Notes under the pieces: generated by a model
Seen by the model: the letters and a program-made list of their open reading frames with translations, nothing else
Databases searched by the model: none
What the model was told of the DNA's origin: nothing
NCBI GenBank assembly: GCA_002432805.1
Contig: DJGV01000001.1
Coordinates: 1-64,000, forward strand
DNA: 64,000 bases
Source: Fervidobacterium sp. UBA5837
GTDB taxonomy: Bacteria; Thermotogota; Thermotogae; Thermotogales; Fervidobacteriaceae
Reading direction: 5' to 3'
Translations under genes and position numbers: made by a program
In this document: piece after piece, positions 17,375 through 25,746 of the stretch
Numbering within the stretch: the first letter of the stretch is position 1
Layout of the letters: each line of letters begins with the position of its first letter

Positions 17375-17605
17375 ATGCCAAAGGTTAAAGGAATGATAGA
17401 GATCAACCAAGAGAGATGCAAAGGTTGCGGACTATGTATAAGTGTTTGTCCAACGAAAGTTATTGAATTCAGTGATTCTTTCAATTCCAAAGGATACCAC
17501 CCTGCTGAAGCAAAAGCCATGGATAAGTGTATTGCTTGCAGCTTCTGCTACCACATCTGTCCGGATGTCTGTATAACAGTTTACAGAGAAATTGAAAGTG
17601 CCTAA
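17375..17605 (+). CDS. korD: 2-oxoacid:ferredoxin oxidoreductase, ferredoxin-like delta subunit
   Basis: 76 residues with two 4Fe-4S motifs: CKGCGLCISVCP near residue 19 and CIACSFCYHICPD near 52. The short size and position directly before the alpha subunit match the delta subunit of 2-oxoglutarate or branched-chain 2-oxoacid:ferredoxin oxidoreductases, which passes electrons to external ferredoxin. GGAGGTGTAAGAG precedes the ATG. Confidence 0.93.
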   Translation: MPKVKGMIEINQERCKGCGLCISVCPTKVIEFSDSFNSKGYHPAEAKAMDKCIACSFCYHICPDVCITVYREIESA

Positions 17606-17668
17606 TTTTCATTCTTCTTTTCCATTTTTATCTCTAACGTTTGTACATTTCGAATAGGAGGGAAATAT

Positions 17669-18730
17669 ATGGCTGAAAGAGTACTTGTAAAGGGCACAGA
17701 AGCAATTGGAGAAGCAGCAGTGAGAGCGGGTTGCAGGCTATTTTTTGGATATCCAATAACGCCGCAAAATGAACTACCAGAATATATGTCTAAGAGAATG
17801 CCAGAGGTTGGTGGAAGCTTTCTTCAAACGGAGAGCGAGGTTGCAACTATAAACATGGTTTATGGTGCAGCTTGCACAGGTAGACGTGTCATGACATCCA
17901 CTTCTTCTCCTGGATTCAGTCTTATGCAAGAGGGAGTTTCTTATATGGCAGGTGCAGAGTTACCAGCAGTGCTTGTAAATGTTGTACGTGGAGGTCCTGG
18001 TTTAGGTGACATTCAGCCGGCACAAGGAGACTATTGGCAGGCAACAAAAGGTGGTGGGCATGGCGATTATAAACTCATCGTACTTGCACCATCGACACTA
18101 CAAGAAGCAGTTGATTTGATTGGTCTTGCATTTGATTTGGCAGACGAATATAGAAATCCAGTTATTGTGTTGGCAGATGGTGTCATCGGTCAGATAATGG
18201 AACCTGTCACATTCCCGGAATTCAGAGATCCAGATACGTTACCAAAACATGATAGCTGGGCGTTACAAGGGGCCGTTGGCAGAGAAAAGCATGTCGTTAC
18301 ATCATTTGATATAGATCCAGTTGTATTAGAAAAGATGAATTTTGAACTTGTAGACAAATTCGAAAGAATAGAGAGCAAAGAGAAACGTTGGGAAGAATAT
18401 AAATTAGATGATGCGGATGTTGTTATAACATCATTTGGTACAATCGGTAGAATTTCAAAGAGTGTTGTTGAAAAGGCAAGAGAAGAAGGCATCAAAGTCG
18501 GACTTTTCAGACCTATCACACTCTGGCCGTTCCCGTACGAGAGGCTCGAAGAGATTGTTAAGGGTAAGAAACTCGTTTTGGATGTTGAAATGAACATGGG
18601 TCAGATGCTTGAAGATGTAAAACTCGCAGTTAAGGATAATGCACCAATTGCTTTCTACAAACGAATGGGCGGTATGGTTCCAACGCCTGAAGAAATTCTA
18701 AATGCACTTAAAATGGAATTGGGGAGGTAA
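17669..18730 (+). CDS. korA: 2-oxoacid:ferredoxin oxidoreductase, alpha subunit
   Basis: 353 residues with GYPITPQNELPEYM, QTESEVATINMVYGAACTGRR, TSSPGFSLMQEG and RGGPGLGDIQPAQGDY, the pyrimidine-domain signature of KorA/VorB-type enzymes. It carries out CoA-dependent decarboxylation of 2-oxoacids to acyl-CoA with reduction of ferredoxin. The adjacent acyl-CoA-to-acid genes suggest branched-chain or related 2-oxoacids as substrates rather than only 2-oxoglutarate. GGAGGG precedes the ATG. Confidence 0.93.
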   Translation: MAERVLVKGTEAIGEAAVRAGCRLFFGYPITPQNELPEYMSKRMPEVGGSFLQTESEVATINMVYGAACTGRRVMTSTSSPGFSLMQEGVSYMAGAELPAVLVNVVRGGPGLGDIQPAQGDYWQATKGGGHGDYKLIVLAPSTLQEAVDLIGLAFDLADEYRNPVIVLADGVIGQIMEPVTFPEFRDPDTLPKHDSWALQGAVGREKHVVTSFDIDPVVLEKMNFELVDKFERIESKEKRWEEYKLDDADVVITSFGTIGRISKSVVEKAREEGIKVGLFRPITLWPFPYERLEEIVKGKKLVLDVEMNMGQMLEDVKLAVKDNAPIAFYKRMGGMVPTPEEILNALKMELGR

Positions 18731-18734
18731 TGAT

Positions 18735-19490
18735 ATGGCAATGCAGATAATACAGAAGAAGCCTGAAAGCCTTACCGATAAGGAATTTACATATTGCCCC
18801 GGATGTACTCATGGTATAACTCATAGATTAGTTGCAGAGGTTTTAGATGAACTTGGAATAAGAGAAAAGACGGTAACCGTTGGGCCAGTTGGTTGTTCGG
18901 TTTTTGCCTATCAATTCTTCAATACGGATGCAACCGTTGCTGCTCATGGTAGAGCCCCGGCAGTTGCAACTGGCATAAAGAGGGCAAGACCTGATCTGTG
19001 CGTTTTTACATACCAAGGAGACGGCGATCTTGCGGCAATAGGTACTGCAGAAATCATGCATGCAGCTAACAGAGGAGAGAAGATTACAACGATATTCATC
19101 AACAATGCGATATATGGAATGACTGGTGGTCAAATGGCTCCGACAACACTGTTAGGCATGAAGACTACAACAACGCCATATGGACGAAATTCAAATAACG
19201 ATGGATACCCAATTCATGTCTCGGAGATAATCAAGGAAACTAAGGGAGTCGCTTACTTGGCTAGAGTAAAAGTCAATACACCACAAGATGTGCAAAAGGC
19301 TAAAAAGGCTATTAAAAAAGCATTCTTGGCACAGTTGAAAGGCATAGGATTCGGTATGGTAGAAGTGCTGTCTACATGTCCAACAAACTGGGGATTAGAC
19401 CCTGTTGCTGCACTCAAATGGCTCGATGAACACATGGTACCAGAATATCCACTTGGTGTATTTGTGGACAAGGTGGGTGACGAACAATGA
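18735..19490 (+). CDS. korB: 2-oxoacid:ferredoxin oxidoreductase, beta (TPP-binding) subunit
   Basis: 251 residues with the TPP-binding features CPGCTHGI, GDGDLAAIGTAE and NNAIYGMTGGQMAPTT. The frame is open further upstream, but the ATG at 18735 follows GGGGAGGT at the correct distance and starts 4 bases after the alpha stop. Its stop overlaps the gamma subunit start (ATGA). It supplies the thiamine diphosphate and its metal to the complex. Confidence 0.93.
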   Translation: MAMQIIQKKPESLTDKEFTYCPGCTHGITHRLVAEVLDELGIREKTVTVGPVGCSVFAYQFFNTDATVAAHGRAPAVATGIKRARPDLCVFTYQGDGDLAAIGTAEIMHAANRGEKITTIFINNAIYGMTGGQMAPTTLLGMKTTTTPYGRNSNNDGYPIHVSEIIKETKGVAYLARVKVNTPQDVQKAKKAIKKAFLAQLKGIGFGMVEVLSTCPTNWGLDPVAALKWLDEHMVPEYPLGVFVDKVGDEQ

Positions 19491-20035
19491 CTACGAGGAT
19501 AATCTTTGCCGGATTTGGCGGTCAAGGTGTCATGCTGATGGGTCAAATTCTCTCGTTAGCTGGAATGCTTGAGGGAAAACATGTTACGTGGATGCCTTCT
19601 TATGGTCCTGAAATGCGTGGTGGCACGGCAAATTGCACAGTTGTCATGAGTGATGAAGAAGTGGCATCACCAGTTACCGAAAAGGCAGAAGTCGTCGTTG
19701 CCATGAATATACCATCGCTTCTAAAATTTCAAGATGACGTTATTCCAAACGGATTTCTATTCATAAATCAATCTGTTATCGATAGAGATTCAAATAGGAC
19801 AGATATCAATGTCATAAAAGTACCGTGCAACGAAATAGCTGATGAACTTGGCAATTTGAAAGTATCCAACATGGCTATGCTTGGTGCTGTCGTTGGAGGT
19901 ACAGATATCGTAAGCACAGACAATCTTTTCAAAGCACTTGAGAAAAAACTTGGCAGTAAGGCATCTATGATTGAGATCAATAAGCAAGCAGTAATGAAAG
20001 GATATGAATTGGCAAAGGCCTCTTTGGTAAAATAG
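19487..20035 (+). CDS. korC: 2-oxoacid:ferredoxin oxidoreductase, gamma subunit
   Basis: 182 residues opening IIFAGFGGQGVMLMGQIL, with SYGPEMRGGTANC and VVAMNIPSL, the standard gamma-subunit pattern. It completes the four-subunit enzyme encoded in the order delta-alpha-beta-gamma. A strong terminator follows about 90 bases downstream, so the gene ends the 7.7-kb fermentation cluster. Confidence 0.94.
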   Translation: MTTRIIFAGFGGQGVMLMGQILSLAGMLEGKHVTWMPSYGPEMRGGTANCTVVMSDEEVASPVTEKAEVVVAMNIPSLLKFQDDVIPNGFLFINQSVIDRDSNRTDINVIKVPCNEIADELGNLKVSNMAMLGAVVGGTDIVSTDNLFKALEKKLGSKASMIEINKQAVMKGYELAKASLVK

Positions 20036-20126
20036 TTTAAGGTTTCTAAATGCTTATAGACATCATCTTCAATGGAAAACACACGAGATTGTTTTCTAAG
20101 GCGGATGAGATAAAAACTTGCATTAT

Positions 20127-20150
20127 GCCAGGGTATTCCCTGGCTTTTTT
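20127..20150 (+). terminator. intrinsic terminator of the fermentation cluster
   Basis: GCCAGGG and CCCTGGC form a 7-bp stem around TATT, followed by six T residues. Confidence 0.92.
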
Positions 20151-20193
20151 ATTTGAGTTTTTCAAATATTTTGGTATCGATTAGCCACAATTG

Positions 20194-20202
20194 TGATATA
20201 AT
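20194..20202 (+). promoter_or_regulatory. extended -10 promoter of the outer-membrane protein gene
   Basis: TGATATAAT is a perfect TGn-TATAAT extended -10 box; no strong -35 accompanies it. The gene's ATG lies 33 bases downstream after GGAGGTGCTAAGTT. Confidence 0.65.
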
Positions 20203-20234
20203 CAGTTTATCTGAGATAATGGAGGTGCTAAGTT

Positions 20235-21401
20235 ATGAAAAGGAGATTACTTGTATCTGTATTTGTTCTCTTAATTCTCTCCACGCTGAGTTTTTCTGAG
20301 TTTTACTTGAACGTGGGTTCACTTCAGATCGGAAATGACAACTACATGGTTTACGAATTTGGACCAGAATTCACGATTGGACCATTGACACTTGGGCTCA
20401 CTTTGACAACCTATGCAACAGACCTCACAACTGGACAATTCTACTTTGGTGCACCATCGTTGGCACCGAGTCAGAACATCGTCGACGGAATAAATATCAC
20501 CTCCCTTGGGCTTGATTTTGGGACTTTTTGGTTCAGATATGGTAACATGAAACCACTGACTTATGGGATGGGCTTTGTATTCAACGGCTATTCTAACTAC
20601 CAAGCAAGGGTAGTCGATGCAGGTGTGAGAATGGGATCACTTCAGTTATCTGCCCACGTACCTTATCAACTTACTCAACTTACTACATTCACTTTTGAGC
20701 AATCAGATTCCCTTTACACAGTGAATGCAGTAATGCCTGTGGCTGGTTTTGACCTTTCAGCATTTGGTGGAATGGATACATATGAAGTTCCGGAAACTGT
20801 AGCCTCTACACCTGTTCAATACATCGGAGGAGTGTCAATAACGAAGAACATATTTGGATTTTCTATCGGTGCGGAAGTAGATGGACAGATGTGGAAAGAT
20901 GGTACGCTTGGTTATGGTGCATTTGCTGGAGTATTCGGCGATTTTGGCGCGTTCACACTTGTTGCGGGGCCATATTATTCAACAGATGGATTTTCTGCAT
21001 GGTTAATAGATAAAAACTATCACAACGTACTTACCTCATCCGATTTTGGCCCAGAAAACTATCCTAGTTCGATGGGATATATAGCAAGAGCTGGATTGAC
21101 AATATCACCGTATGGAAAAGTCGTTGCCTCTTTGAAGGGTGATTTTGAGGGCAACATGTTGCTTACTGGAGAAGGTCAAGTTACAATACCAGCAGTTGCA
21201 GGAACGAACGGACTCGTTATTTACGGATATCTCTACGATCCCACTCCATTTGAAAGTGGACAATTCCTTGATACAGACTCTAACGTACGACTTACAATTG
21301 CATATCCTGCTTTCCAAAATTTCTATGCGGGTATTAAGTACATTTGGAGTGGTAACGAATGGTTACAAACAGCTTTCGTTGGCGGAAGTACAAATTTCTA
21401 A
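20235..21401 (+). CDS. secreted beta-rich, probably outer-membrane protein
   Basis: 388 residues with a signal peptide (MKRRLLVSVFVLLILSTLSFS) followed entirely by alternating amphipathic strands rich in Gly, Tyr, Phe and Thr (for example FGPEFTIGPLTLGLTLTTYA) and ending VGGSTNF. The pattern is that of a porin-like beta barrel of the Thermotogota toga; I cannot name a family. It is flanked by an extended -10 promoter and a tRNA with its own promoter, so it is monocistronic. Confidence 0.7.
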   Translation: MKRRLLVSVFVLLILSTLSFSEFYLNVGSLQIGNDNYMVYEFGPEFTIGPLTLGLTLTTYATDLTTGQFYFGAPSLAPSQNIVDGINITSLGLDFGTFWFRYGNMKPLTYGMGFVFNGYSNYQARVVDAGVRMGSLQLSAHVPYQLTQLTTFTFEQSDSLYTVNAVMPVAGFDLSAFGGMDTYEVPETVASTPVQYIGGVSITKNIFGFSIGAEVDGQMWKDGTLGYGAFAGVFGDFGAFTLVAGPYYSTDGFSAWLIDKNYHNVLTSSDFGPENYPSSMGYIARAGLTISPYGKVVASLKGDFEGNMLLTGEGQVTIPAVAGTNGLVIYGYLYDPTPFESGQFLDTDSNVRLTIAYPAFQNFYAGIKYIWSGNEWLQTAFVGGSTNF

Positions 21402-21420
21402 TGAGCTATTGTCAAGTGTC

Positions 21421-21448
21421 TTGAAAAGAGAAAAAGGTATGGTATAAT
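21421..21448 (+). promoter_or_regulatory. tRNA-Gly promoter
   Basis: TTGAAA (21421-21426), a 16-base spacer and TATAAT (21443-21448), the latter with an upstream TGG making it an extended -10. The tRNA begins 22 bases later. Confidence 0.85.
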
Positions 21449-21469
21449 TGTTCAAAAGAGAAGTTCTGA

Positions 21470-21545
21470 GCGGGTGTAGCTCAGTTGGTAGAGCATCAGC
21501 TTCCCAAGCTGAGGGTCGCGGGTTCGAATCCCGTCGCCCGCTCCA
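21470..21545 (+). tRNA. glyT: tRNA-Gly (anticodon CCC)
   Basis: All four arms fold. Acceptor GCGGGTG pairs with CGCCCGC with one G.U. The anticodon stem TCAGC/GCTGA encloses TTCCCAA, giving anticodon CCC, which reads GGG. The T arm is GCGGG-TTCGAAT-CCCGT. The discriminator is T and CCA is encoded. Its own promoter is upstream and a hairpin terminator lies at 21718. Confidence 0.97.
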
Positions 21546-21717
21546 ATTTTTTTAATAAATTCTCTAAGCTAATATTACTCATTATTTATACATTCTGTTA
21601 TTTCTCTTAATATCTCTTAGACAATTGGGAAGAACTTGTTGAGAAGAATTTGTATATTCACTAAAACAAGAACAATGATACAAATGATACAATGGTCGAA
21701 AGTAGATGATGCGCATG

Positions 21718-21741
21718 ATAGACCCACGATGGGTCTATTTT
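21718..21741 (+). terminator. terminator between tRNA-Gly and guaB, abutting the guaB promoter
   Basis: ATAGACCCA and TGGGTCTAT form a 9-bp stem with a CGA loop, followed by a short T tract (TTTGTT). The T tract merges into an extended -10 box. Confidence 0.75.
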
Positions 21742-21749
21742 GTTATAAT
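21741..21749 (+). promoter_or_regulatory. extended -10 promoter of guaB
   Basis: TGTTATAAT matches TGn-TATAAT and starts right at the end of the preceding terminator hairpin; the guaB ATG lies about 87 bases downstream. No -35 is evident because the hairpin occupies that position. Confidence 0.55.
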
Positions 21750-21835
21750 AACTCCATTTCAGATAAGTGCTTATAAGACAATTAAGAATATAAGTAACTG
21801 AGAATTTGCCAAATGGCCGTGGGGAGGTTGAAAAA

Positions 21836-23335
21836 ATGAAAGAGGATGAAAGAAGAGCAAAAGCAGAAAGAAAGAAACTTTTGTTTGAAGAAGCACTAAC
21901 CTTTGATGATGTGCTGTTGGCACCACAATACAGCGAGGTTTTACCTTCAGAAACGGATGTTTCCACATATCTTACACGAAAGATCAAGTTAAATATCCCA
22001 CTGCTAAGTGCCGCGATGGACACGGTAACCGAAAGTGAGCTTGCAAAAGCACTTGCCAGAGAAGGTGGCATAGGGATAATCCACAAGAACCTACCTATCG
22101 AAAAGCAAGCACACGAAGTAGAGTTAGTAAAAAGAACTGAGAATGGTGTTATCGAAAATCCCGTCGTCATCCACCCTGATGATAGTATTCTCAACGCTTT
22201 AAAACTGATGGCTGAATACAGAATAGGTGGTTTCCCTGTAGTTGATGATAATGGTTATTTGGTTGGCTTACTCACGAACAGAGATGTCAGATTCGAAACT
22301 GATGTATCGAAGAGGGCAAAGGATTTGATGACCAAGAGAGAAAAACTGATTGTCGGGCATCCAGGGATATCACTGGAAAGTGCAAAAGAGATTTTGCATG
22401 AGAACAGGATAGAAAAATTACCGATTGTAGACAAAGACAATAAATTGATAGGCCTCATAACGATCAAAGATGTACTTAGCGTGATAGAGCATCCAAATGC
22501 AGCGAGAGATAGCAAAGGTAGGCTTATCGTTGGTGCTGCAGTTGGTACTGGCCCAGACACTTTTCAAAGGGTGGATGCACTTGTTAAAGCCGGAGTAGAC
22601 GTGATAGTAGTGGATACTGCACACGGTCATTCCAAAAAGGTTTTGGAAACAGTGAAGGAAGTAAAGAGGAGATATCCGGAGATTCAAGTGATTGCTGGAA
22701 ACGTAGCAACTGGTGAGGCAACGGAAGCATTGATAAAAGCAGGTGCAGATGCAGTTAAAGTTGGTATTGGACCGGGTTCGATATGCACAACCAGAATCGT
22801 TGCTGGCATAGGTGTTCCGCAGCTGAGTGCAATCTTGGATTGTGCTGAAGTTGCAAGGAAATATGACGTGCCGATCATTGCAGATGGTGGAATAAGATAT
22901 TCGGGGGATATAGTCAAAGCATTGGCAGCCGGCGCACAGACGGTCATGCTTGGAAGCATATTTGCCGGTACGGAAGAATCGCCTGGTGAGACTGTGCTTT
23001 ACCAAGGAAGAAAGTATAAGGTTTATAGAGGTATGGGTTCTATCAGTGCAATGAAAGCTGGAAGCGCGGACAGATACTTCCAATCCGATAATCAAAAGTT
23101 TGTTCCAGAAGGTGTTGAAGGGATGGTTCCTTATAAAGGATTGGTGAAAGATGTAGTCTTTCAGTTGGTTGGTGGTCTAAGAGCAGGTATGGGATACGTC
23201 GGTGCATATAATATCAACAAGTTATATGAAAATGCAAAATTCATAAAAGTATCGCAAGCATCGGTAAAGGAGAGTCATCCGCACGATATAACGATCACGA
23301 AAGAACCGCCAAATTATTGGTCTGGGCAACAATGA
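21836..23335 (+). CDS. guaB: IMP dehydrogenase
   Basis: 499 residues. LTFDDVLLAPQYSEVLP and LSAAMDTVTE open the catalytic barrel, a pair of CBS domains is inserted at about 95-210, and the active-site loop GPGSICTTR carries the catalytic Cys. MGSISAMKAGSADRYFQ gives the mobile flap. It oxidises IMP to XMP, the committed step to GMP. GGGGAGGTTGAAAAA precedes the ATG at 21836. I see no purine riboswitch in the leader. A terminator follows. Confidence 0.97.
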   Translation: MKEDERRAKAERKKLLFEEALTFDDVLLAPQYSEVLPSETDVSTYLTRKIKLNIPLLSAAMDTVTESELAKALAREGGIGIIHKNLPIEKQAHEVELVKRTENGVIENPVVIHPDDSILNALKLMAEYRIGGFPVVDDNGYLVGLLTNRDVRFETDVSKRAKDLMTKREKLIVGHPGISLESAKEILHENRIEKLPIVDKDNKLIGLITIKDVLSVIEHPNAARDSKGRLIVGAAVGTGPDTFQRVDALVKAGVDVIVVDTAHGHSKKVLETVKEVKRRYPEIQVIAGNVATGEATEALIKAGADAVKVGIGPGSICTTRIVAGIGVPQLSAILDCAEVARKYDVPIIADGGIRYSGDIVKALAAGAQTVMLGSIFAGTEESPGETVLYQGRKYKVYRGMGSISAMKAGSADRYFQSDNQKFVPEGVEGMVPYKGLVKDVVFQLVGGLRAGMGYVGAYNINKLYENAKFIKVSQASVKESHPHDITITKEPPNYWSGQQ

Positions 23336-23365
23336 CGATATTGATAGATGATGAAAGGTTTCGAA

Positions 23366-23391
23366 AAACGTGAGCTACTAAGCTCACGTTT
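23366..23391. terminator. terminator between guaB and the convergent membrane-protein operon
   Basis: AAACGTGAGCT and AGCTCACGTTT form an 11-bp stem with a 4-base loop. The A and T ends let it serve both converging transcripts. Confidence 0.85.
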
Positions 23392-23403
23392 CTCATCTTT
23401 GAA

Positions 23404-23709
23404 CTATTTCTTTTCCCACTTGCTGTGAGAAGAGACTATTAATTTGACTCCTATTTCAATTAGAGCAGCAGCAATGATAGCTATAACGAATTCCCAAAAA
23501 CCCATCGATATGAACCCAAGCGATTGAATAACTATCAAAATGCCTAAAACGCTTAGGCCAAGGCCATTTGGGAAGCTTCTTATCATGCTAACAACCCCAC
23601 CGACTATCGCAATACCTCCCAAAACAAGCCACACCGACGATGTGATGGAAAGGATTATTGAAAGCAAAGTGAATATTCCAGCAGCCAAGAGTATAATTCC
23701 CCACACCAT
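23404..23709 (-). CDS. small membrane protein (LiaI/LiaF-TM-like)
   Basis: 101 residues with three to four hydrophobic segments (WGIILLAAGIFTLLSIIL, VWLVLGGIAIVGGVVSMI, LGLSVLGILIVIQSLGFI, FWEFVIAIIAAALIEIG) and a charged tail. The arrangement resembles LiaI/LiaF N-terminal membrane domains found next to envelope-stress regulators; the match is by pattern only. It is the last gene of a four-gene operon. GGGAGGTGACTGAA precedes the ATG at 23709. Confidence 0.65.
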   Translation of the reverse strand: MVWGIILLAAGIFTLLSIILSITSSVWLVLGGIAIVGGVVSMIRSFPNGLGLSVLGILIVIQSLGFISMGFWEFVIAIIAAALIEIGVKLIVSSHSKWEKK

Positions 23710-23752
23710 TTCAGTCACCTCCCGATTTCATTTATTGACCCTCAACTTGGTA

Positions 23753-24706
23753 TCATGCTTTGACTGGTTGATTGCCTTCCAGTCTTTCAACAAAGAGCTG
23801 ATCTGCGTATATTTTACCATGGTTTCTCACAACCTCACCAGTGAGAGATATTACTGTGATCTCACCATTGTTTTCTACGATCTCTGAGTTTATAGAGTCA
23901 CACTTAACTTTGCCATCATTCTTCAATGTTTCTATATCTATGAAGTCTGAGCTGATCTCACCAGAATTTGCAACATTCTCGGTTCTAATCCTTCTGCAAG
24001 TGATTCTACCGGAATTTGAAATCTCCTCACCATCTGCCCTTTCAACTTCTATGGTTCCATCATTTGTAAGCCTTTCAAAATGCAACTTAGCTGCTTTTAT
24101 CATGCCACTCTCTGATATAGTCATTGTCTCACATTCTATTCTTTCAGTCTTAAGTGTACCGGTCACTATGAGAGATTCACATTCGACTTCTTCTGCAGTA
24201 ACGTCACCATTAATTATTATCTTTTCATGCTTTAACTTAGTAGACTTGTTCTTACCATTTATAACTTGCTCATCGTTAAAACTCACATTGTTTACAAACT
24301 TACTAAAAAACGGCATATTGAAAGCGACGACGTTGTACTTTCCTGCGACATTTGCCTTTCCCTCTTCTTTTGTCAGAACTAAATTCACATTCCCTTCTAT
24401 CTTACCACCATTCCATAGTATTTTTGAGTGTACAGCGTTGAGATTGCCTTGAATGCTTCCGTATAGTTGTATTTCAGTGTTGATGACAGAGACGTCTCCA
24501 AAGACTTCTCCTCTGACGATCAATCTACCATTTGTCATAGAGATGTTCTTTCTGTATGTCTCGCCGTCTGATATCTCAATTGTTCTATCGACCACCTCTT
24601 CCGTTGGAACGTTTTCAGTATCGAATAGCGCATCTATCAATTTCTCTGCATCCTCAGGCAATATATCTCCACTCTCAACAGATTCAAGTATCTTTCTTAA
24701 ATCCAT
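23753..24706 (-). CDS. bactofilin-like polymer-forming protein with N-terminal SHOCT-like helix pair
   Basis: 317 residues. Residues ~1-30 (DLRKILESVESGDILPEDAEKLIDALF) form a short helical motif also seen in the two genes upstream. The rest is a run of short beta strands with repeated Ile/Val spacing (GRLIVRGEVFGDVSVINTEIQLYGSIQGN...), many turns on Asn, Gly and Glu, as in a right-handed beta helix of the bactofilin/polymer-forming type. TAGGTGAGGATT precedes the ATG. It probably assembles at the membrane; the role is unknown. Confidence 0.65.
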   Translation of the reverse strand: MDLRKILESVESGDILPEDAEKLIDALFDTENVPTEEVVDRTIEISDGETYRKNISMTNGRLIVRGEVFGDVSVINTEIQLYGSIQGNLNAVHSKILWNGGKIEGNVNLVLTKEEGKANVAGKYNVVAFNMPFFSKFVNNVSFNDEQVINGKNKSTKLKHEKIIINGDVTAEEVECESLIVTGTLKTERIECETMTISESGMIKAAKLHFERLTNDGTIEVERADGEEISNSGRITCRRIRTENVANSGEISSDFIDIETLKNDGKVKCDSINSEIVENNGEITVISLTGEVVRNHGKIYADQLFVERLEGNQPVKA

Positions 24707-24773
24707 AATCCTCACCTACCATTCATCGCATTTTTTGAAAATATCACAAAATGAGAAAAATCTAACATGTTAC

Positions 24774-25280
24774 CTACTCTTCAATCTTTATACCAGTCAA
24801 AAACGGCTTTACAACCAAGTATTTCACCGTTCCAAGTATGCCATTAATAAAAAAATTGTTTATCTCTTCCACCTTACCGGTTATCTTTGGACGCTCTCCG
24901 GAATATGTGCAGCCAACTAGTTCCAAATTTCCGCCTATTGTTCCACCGTTCCATTTGATAGTGGAACCTACCAGTTGAACGTTACCCTTTACCTCACCTG
25001 AAAAAGATACATCGCAGAATGCGATCTCAAGATCTCCGTTTATTGTTCCTTCTATAACTATTTTACTGTTCACTGCTTCCAAGTTTCCTGTGTATTCTTC
25101 TCCCTTATGTAACACGAATTCCTTTCCTAGAACAGATTTTTCATATTTCTTTTCCTTGGGCGAATGATAAGATTCCTTTTGTTTGATACTGAGTATCAAC
25201 TGTTCTGCTTCCTCAACAGAAATATCCTTTCTTGCGAGTGCTTCCAATATTGCCCTAATATCATTCGGAATTTCTCCCAT
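24774..25280 (-). CDS. shorter bactofilin-like protein with the same N-terminal helix pair
   Basis: 168 residues. The N terminus (IRAILEALARKDISVEEAEQLILSIKQ) matches the motif in the neighbouring proteins. It is followed after ~40 residues by a beta-helix segment (YTGNLEAVNSKIVIEGTINGDLEIAFCDVSFSGEVKGNVQLVG) and a hydrophobic C-terminal stretch. Three ATGs lie in a row; the last, at 25280, has the best spacing from GGGAGG. The start overlaps the DUF2089 gene by 20 bases. Confidence 0.65.
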   Translation of the reverse strand: MGEIPNDIRAILEALARKDISVEEAEQLILSIKQKESYHSPKEKKYEKSVLGKEFVLHKGEEYTGNLEAVNSKIVIEGTINGDLEIAFCDVSFSGEVKGNVQLVGSTIKWNGGTIGGNLELVGCTYSGERPKITGKVEEINNFFINGILGTVKYLVVKPFLTGIKIEE

Positions 25281-25662
25281 CATCATCCCTCCCTTTTTGT
25301 TTTTTTAGTAGCGCTATAGCCTCTTCAACAGTTATCTTTCTTTCCTTAACAAGCTTGAACACATCGGAAGAGTCTGGTTGCTCTTCTTCTGTGTCGATAG
25401 GTGTCAACCCCATCTTGTCTAACACTTTATCTAATCTTCCACGTAAAGCAAAGTAACCAACCCCCGTGAGCCTTTCCAATTCTTTCAAATTACCCTTGGT
25501 TCTCAGAAACATGATTATGAACTTCGTATCTTCCTCGTCTAAGAATGCAAATGATGGCGCTTCAAAATAACCGTTAACTGTAACCCCATCCTCATCGCAT
25601 TTCAGCTGAGTAACCTTCATAGGTTTACCACAAACTGGACATTTTGGTAACATCTTTGGCAT
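25261..25662 (-). CDS. DUF2089 zinc-ribbon regulator-like protein
   Basis: 133 residues. A zinc ribbon starts at CPVCGKPM (residues 8-11), with LKC a few residues later. A DUF2089-type core (FEAPSFAFLDEEDTKFIIMFLRTKGNLKELERLTGVGYFALRGRLDKVL) has helix-turn-helix character. The C terminus (KLVKERKITVEEAIALLKKQK) carries the short motif seen at the N terminus of both bactofilin-like proteins. It heads the operon and may regulate it. GGAGGTGATCAT precedes the ATG at 25662. Confidence 0.8.
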   Translation of the reverse strand: MPKMLPKCPVCGKPMKVTQLKCDEDGVTVNGYFEAPSFAFLDEEDTKFIIMFLRTKGNLKELERLTGVGYFALRGRLDKVLDKMGLTPIDTEEEQPDSSDVFKLVKERKITVEEAIALLKKQKGRDDDGRNSE

Positions 25663-25717
25663 ATGATCACCTCCAGTGGTTTTACAATACACTCGTTCCA
25701 ATATCGTATTTCAAAAT

Positions 25718-25746
25718 ATTGTATCATAGTACAAAATATTTGTCAA
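25718..25746 (-). promoter_or_regulatory. promoter of the DUF2089 operon
   Basis: On the minus strand TTGACA (25746-25741), a 17-base spacer and TACAAT (25723-25718) with TGA upstream: a near-consensus, extended -10 promoter. Its -35 lies inside the palindrome at 25733-25762. Confidence 0.88.

Noticed and set aside
21546..21835. Possible purine riboswitch before guaB
   Set aside because: No three-way-junction core with the conserved loop and J2/3 sequences is visible; only the terminator hairpin is found.
22418..23095. 225-codon minus-strand open frame inside guaB
   Set aside because: Shadow of the guaB barrel; Cys/Tyr-rich translation without recognisable motifs.
23841..24452. 203-codon plus-strand open frame
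   Set aside because: Antisense to the bactofilin-like gene; the repeat periodicity of the sense gene leaves the frame open.
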